A stretch of DNA of 64,000 bases from Dreissena polymorpha (lineage: Eukaryota > Mollusca > Bivalvia > Myida > Dreissenidae), in assembly GCF_020536995.1 (NCBI RefSeq), contig NC_068366.1, forward strand, positions 26,045,137 to 26,109,136, given 5' to 3'. This document shows positions 59,536 to 64,000 of this stretch, piece by piece. Position 1 is the first letter of the stretch. Every line of letters begins with the position of its first letter. Under the pieces are notes generated by a model. It searched no databases. It was not told the DNA's origin and saw nothing but the letters and a program-made list of their open reading frames with translations. The translations under genes were made by a program, and so were the position numbers.

Positions 59536-61143
59536 GTAGAAATCTCGAAACGCTCTCTTACGATACACTGTTAAACGAAATCCATCCGCGTTAAATTAAT
59601 TTCCACTAATTAAAATTTACGATAAAGTATGCTTTTTTTGGCTCGAAAGTAAAATGAAAGTTATCTTTTTTTCGAAACTGCAAAAAAACAACACAAACAA
59701 AATTCCTTTATCGCGTATATCCCCGGTTTCAATGCAACCACTATTGAGTAATTTCTATGTTATCACAAATTGCCGTCATTTGGCCGCAATAATCGCCTGT
59801 CGAGATTACCGACAAGTCTAAAAGGAAAACAAATAACGACCACTTTTCGAGCTATTGTTATATCACAAGAACGTTTAAATTCTAATTTTTCGTACGATTT
59901 GTCGCCAAAATGATATACGTCTATTTACAAATCCTGCTTAAAACGAGCGATTCTTAATTACGTTGTTCAATACAAGCCATTATTTTTACGAATGCCGATT
60001 GAATGTCAAATATTTAACATAGCAAACGCATTGCGTGATCGATTTGTGAGGATTGAAATAATAAATATTCCATAAAAGGTGTTCAAGATATAAATAAACA
60101 AACGAGCTGCCATGCCACCGATTGAACGGACCACATAATTGGTTGTTTTAGTTCTAAACATTTTCGACTGTGACGTGATTGCGGTTTAGGTAAACAAAAC
60201 AAACACAGGTGTGTCAACAATAGTAATTGAATTTCAAGTTATGCTTTATTTTTGTTAAAATATACTTAAATATGATATATTTAATTTACTCATAATGGAA
60301 TTCCAATTTATGAAAAGAATACAGGTAAAAATTTAGCATCAAATTGTCCAACTGTAAAACATACAAAAACCTATAAAAAAATCTTGTAGTATTTTAATTT
60401 ATATGTACGACATTATAAACATATTATTGTTTAAAACAATTTATAAAATTGATTAAAAAAGTATCAGTTCATCAAAATTTCAACTTCAGTTGAGACGGAG
60501 AAACTTTAAATGTATATGGACATCATGTTTGTTTTAAGGAAATAAACAGCTGCCTGGCACGTATTGGATCCCTGGCAGATATTCTAAGGGCGTTGACAAT
60601 GTGAAATATTGACCACACATTGGAGCGTCGCTATTCGTACGAGACAACTACAAAATCTTCAATTAAAGAACTCGATATTCAGCAAGATTTTCCGATTCGT
60701 TGCATTTTATGTCCGGCATTGTGGAAATTATCTATTTTTGTATTGATTCACAATTTGCACGCTATAGACATAAATCATTTTAATGCTCCCACTTTCAAAG
60801 GAATAGGGCAATTTAGATTGCCCTTTTTGCGTCCGTTCTTCCGGCGGAGGTTTGTGTTGCGCTAAACTCAAACGAAATGCTGTCAGAGTAATTTAACTTA
60901 GAACTAGACAAACATATTAACATGCACGCGAACATCCCATCTGTTTGTTTTGGTTTGATTTCAACATTTTTTTGAATTTTGATATGCAGAAGTGGAATAT
61001 TGGAGCATTTGTGTTGGGACACGTATCTAATTTTAATGCGCCCGTCGATAAAAAATTACAAACGGAAAACGCCGACTTGCTAATAATGCTTAAAAATGGC
61101 GAAAAGCCAAGCAAAACGTATGACGACTTTCGAATAGTATTTC
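59536..61143. other. Upstream region of the mucin gene, no gene seen
   Basis: Holds the presumed 5' UTR and promoter of the mucin (minus strand). I could not identify a convincing TATA box or transcription start. Open frames at 60620-60865 and 60945-61157 have no family resemblance. Confidence 0.4.
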
Positions 61144-61330
61144 TAACCGTGGTGTAATTGATAAGGTGTCTGCCTAGCAACCGGGTGGTCACAGGTTCGA
61201 TCCCCACTGTGGGAGCTTTCTTTGATTTCCCTCAAAAACACCAAGTACTGATTCTAGGCCCAGGAAACGGACTCGAGAGCGTTTCAATAAGCCTGAGGCT
61301 TTCGATGCAATCGAGCTAAAATAAATAGCT
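61144..61330 (+). mobile_element. tRNA-derived SINE with conserved central domain
   Basis: The head has A box GTGGTGTAATTGATAAGG and B box GGTTCGATCCC at tRNA spacing. After CCACTGTGGGAGC comes a body with CCAGGAAACGGACTCGAGAG and GCGTTTCAATAAGCC, which I recognise as the conserved central part of a broadly distributed metazoan SINE superfamily (V/Nin/Meta-type). The tail AATCGAGCTAAAATAAATAG ends near 61330. Confidence 0.72.
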
Positions 61331-62529
61331 TTAAACTAAACTTAACTTATAGCATTGTTAACCATGACAGTAAAATACAGTTTACAAAGAATGATAAATT
61401 CATCAAACATAAAATGAGCACATTTTCATTCCATATTGTATTTTCGCAATGTATTTGTATTAAAAATGTACATGTAACTACATGGTCCTTCCATAAGTAA
61501 TCTGTACGAAAGTTAAACAAAAGTAGATTGCATATATAGTTGACTGAAGATAAATTAAGCCTTAATTAAACACGAAGTTATTTATCAAACTCAAAATCAT
61601 TTTTGTTCAAGTTCTTTCAAAATACAAACTTGCAGGCCACGGCGTAGCGCTCCTTTACTTCTGATCAAATAAACCAGGGTACGTAGTATTGAAAAGCGTC
61701 GTATTTGTTTAAGCTACAGTTAACGAACTGATTGATTGAACTGGGTGGAATGTCGACCGTGTTCGGCGCCTGGTTTCCATTCACACTGATAATGCATTTC
61801 ATAATATTGAACGCTCGTGTGTTTAACGAGTTCTCCACCTTACAAACGCAGAAGTACCGTAACCACTTAGTGGTATTTAAGGTATTTGTATACAGTAAAA
61901 CTATAAAATCTAACGATTACTTACTTTACAGTATATTATAGCACGAAATTTGTACATGATACAACATGTCCATGATTTTTTTTTCTAAATTTTAGTTATA
62001 CATGTATTAAACATATTATTGTCGCCAATCTAAATATATATCCTTTTACTACATTTGTCTGCAAGTATACGTACAGTTTGTATGTTTATACGAATGACGG
62101 TATTGTATGAGTAATTAATGTATTTACGATCCGCTTAAATGTAAAATACCGTTTTCTCTTTAAAACTAAATAACTAAAACGGATTGGCACTCAATGGAAA
62201 AATAATTATTGGAAAAATGTTGGTACACATGTATATTTGTAAGTAAAACCCCTGAAACCATTCCAAAACGTTGCTTTTCTTGTCACTGCCGTATTTCTAA
62301 GTATATAGTTGGTTTATTGTCGTCACAAGATTTGTCGTATTTTTTTTTTAATTTTTAGTATATTGCACAATATAGATATATACATGATCAATATTAAATA
62401 TTGTATGCTCCTGTCAAAGAAAGCCACATACATGTACATCAGTCAGCAAAACTTCATATATCAGCCATAACTTTGCTATGTATCGATTATGAAAACAAAC
62501 TGCACATATGTCCACCATCATAAGACGAC
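61331..62529. other. AT-rich stretch with no gene seen
   Basis: No coding family recognised. The frame at 61732-61941 is short and unsupported. Confidence 0.5.
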
Positions 62530-63080
62530 GTGTAACTCCTGTATCCCTACCTAAAAGTTCAAGGTCACACATAAGAGGTCAAAGGTCAAATTTGGTCATA
62601 AAACAGTTTGAAGATGTTTGTCTCTGCCATTAACTTTGCCAAAAATTAATGTATTTTAAAATAACTTGGCTTCAATGCAATTCATCGTTAGACAAAGTGT
62701 CGCGTGTAACACTTGTCTTCTTGCCTCAAAAGTCAAGGTCACAGAGTTCAAAGGTCACATTTGGCCATAAAACAGCTTGTCAGATCTGTAACTTTCACTT
62801 ATGACCACCATGGGGAAACGGCACTTTCTGTAAAACACCTGTCTCCCTACCTCATAGGACTAGGTCAGACTTTGTGACCCATGTTAAAATTTAGGCTACA
62901 AAACAGCTTGTCTTGGCTGTAACTTTTTCATCCATAATGCAATTGTAAACAAACTTACCACAAATGTATACAATGAGGAGACTGAGTGCGCCTTATATCG
63001 CCCGTCTTAGCTCTGAAGATCAAGGTCACACTTAGGGGTTAAGAGTCGAAACAGTTTGTATTTGTCATAGGATATTGTGA
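62530..63080. repeat. Diverged tandem repeat with AAGGTCAC core
   Basis: The phrase (C)AAGGTCACA or near matches occurs at 62561, 62735, 62861 and 63022. Each is preceded by a CTGT(A/C)TCCCTACCT-like phrase and followed by CATAAAACAG(C/T)TTG and a TGTAACTTT-like phrase. Unit length varies from about 126 to 174 bp. A common kind of bivalve dispersed repeat core. Confidence 0.65.
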
Positions 63081-63471
63081 CAAAAGATGAATATTGAAGC
63101 ATCCGTGCCCTAATTGCACGTCTTTTTATTTAAATAACTTTTTTGTTTTGAGACCGTACATGCACGTGCATATTTGTAAGCCTTTAAAAAAAAAGAAACT
63201 CTAGTATTTTGGGTTGTCATTCATTTTTTCGCTATTCCTTATAAGTGGTGAATTATTTCAACAATAATTGAGTCCATACAATAGAAATTGAAGCACATCA
63301 TGCAAAAATGGGTCTTATGTCATATGCTACCATCGTAGCCTCAGACTAGCCCCCACAAATGATATTGTTGCTGCTGCACAGAGCAGATGACGTGTTATTT
63401 TGTTAGCAACATATCACAATTTTACATACACACCATATCACGTATAACCAAACACTCTTGCTAAGCATGAA

Positions 63472-63647
63472 TCAACATTTTGACTCAAATGGCTTTATCC
63501 ATACTCTAATTGCCACCTTTGGATTGCCTTTCTTCGTTGTCCCCTTGTAAATTTTGAGAACTTTAACTCGTTGAAAAAAGGGAGAGTCCGAGTTTTTATC
63601 AGCATCAGCATGCAAAATGTCAATATGCTCTCCTTCATTAATCTGAA
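63472..63647 (-). CDS. Possible last exon of an unrecognised gene
   Basis: On the minus strand a good acceptor (CTTCTGTTTCAG, ending at 63648 or nearby) precedes INEGEHIDILHADADKNSD, SPFFQRVKVLKIYKGTTKKG and NPKVAIRVWIKPFESKC, then a stop. The charged, mixed composition and a VLKIYKG-like beta-strand pattern look more like real protein than the random frames around it. The family is not recognised. It could belong to a host gene or to a transposon gene extending beyond the window. Confidence 0.4.
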
Positions 63648-63734
63648 ACAGAAGACAACAAATGACGCAAACCGTAGTCATTCATGCATTTATAAATGAA
63701 GTAAAAAACAAGCGATATTGGTACATTTTTACTT

Positions 63735-64000
63735 ATGGTCCCCTGTGATCTTGACCTATGATTCCTCAATTTAAAAATCATTATGGGTCATAATTCCTCA
63801 AGACTATCCAGCATGCTGTATATGATCCCAATTCTAAAGATATTTAGTGAAAGCAATTTTGACTTTCCATGCAAGTAGCATTGATCTTTGACCTGTTGAC
63901 CTAAAAATTAAAAGGCATATTTCTTTCAACCCAAGTATCCAGCATAGCAATGTGAAGGATCCCAGGTAATAGCTTTTTCTAGATATTGTTCCGAAATCAA
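63735..64000. repeat. Diverged tandem repeat with TTGACCT core, runs off the window
   Basis: Two units, starting near 63755 and 63897, each with GACCT...TGA or GTTGACCTA, (T/A)AAAATTA/AAAATCA, ATCCAGCAT and TGATCC or GGATCCCA. Spacing about 142 bp. Confidence 0.5.

Noticed and set aside
60620-61157. Frames of 81 and 70 codons upstream of the SINE
   Set aside because: No recognisable motif; the second runs into the SINE head.
1-64000. LTR retrotransposon, endogenous virus or Polinton
   Set aside because: No paired long direct repeats, protease/integrase, capsid or envelope signatures were recognised; the reverse transcriptase present is of LINE type with an APE endonuclease.

Overview
The window looks like nuclear DNA of a bivalve mollusc. 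It is AT-rich, its genes are split by GT-AG introns, and it is crowded with decayed repeats of kinds abundant in bivalve genomes: non-autonomous elements with TATGCCCC ends, internally tandem-repeated elements, V/Meta-type SINEs and LINEs with APE endonuclease. The species cannot be read from the sequence; a heterodont clam or dreissenid mussel is my guess. No rRNA, bacterial operon, CRISPR array or LTR/virus-like element was seen.

Layout. 1-2.46 kb: no gene seen. 2.69-10.44 kb: one 7.75 kb DNA transposon with 16-bp perfect terminal inverted repeats and TTAA on both sides. It carries a broken, intron-bearing gene with part of a Mutator-like transposase domain fused to a DEDDh exonuclease. It has itself been invaded by at least four smaller elements, one of them inside the exonuclease gene. 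10.44-10.92 kb: a TTAA-type MITE holding a tRNA-like sequence, joined exactly to the end of the big transposon (second copy at 35.0-35.5 kb). 13.5-15.3 and 19.4-20.4 kb: two blocks of an old diverged satellite, with a decayed CR1/L2-like LINE (16.2-19.1 kb) between them. 20.9-22.9 kb: degenerate GAT-type and then ATC-type trinucleotide tracts in mirror orientation. 25.95-27.2 kb: the 3' part of a second LINE. 27.37-29.31 kb: a rhodopsin-class GPCR gene, broken by a frame change and by a repeat inserted in TM6. 31.1-36 kb: foldback element, SINEs and the second tRNA-bearing MITE.

36.0-59.5 kb, minus strand: the main gene of the window, a giant single-pass transmembrane mucin. I assemble four exons whose phases agree: a signal-peptide exon (59535-59427), a single 19.7 kb exon of Thr-rich repeats (56658-36921), a transmembrane exon (36610-36501) and a short cytoplasmic-tail exon (36148-35993). 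The predicted product is about 6,700 residues, mostly 6-residue TTTEAP/TTTEAL units (18 bp period) followed by about 80 units of a 13-residue repeat (39 bp period). One single-base frame slip near 39.92 kb separates the two long open frames.

59.5-64 kb: a tRNA-derived SINE, two diverged tandem-repeat blocks and a possible last exon of an unrecognised minus-strand gene. The only clearly intact host gene is the mucin (subject to the frame slip). The rest is mostly a record of nested transposition.
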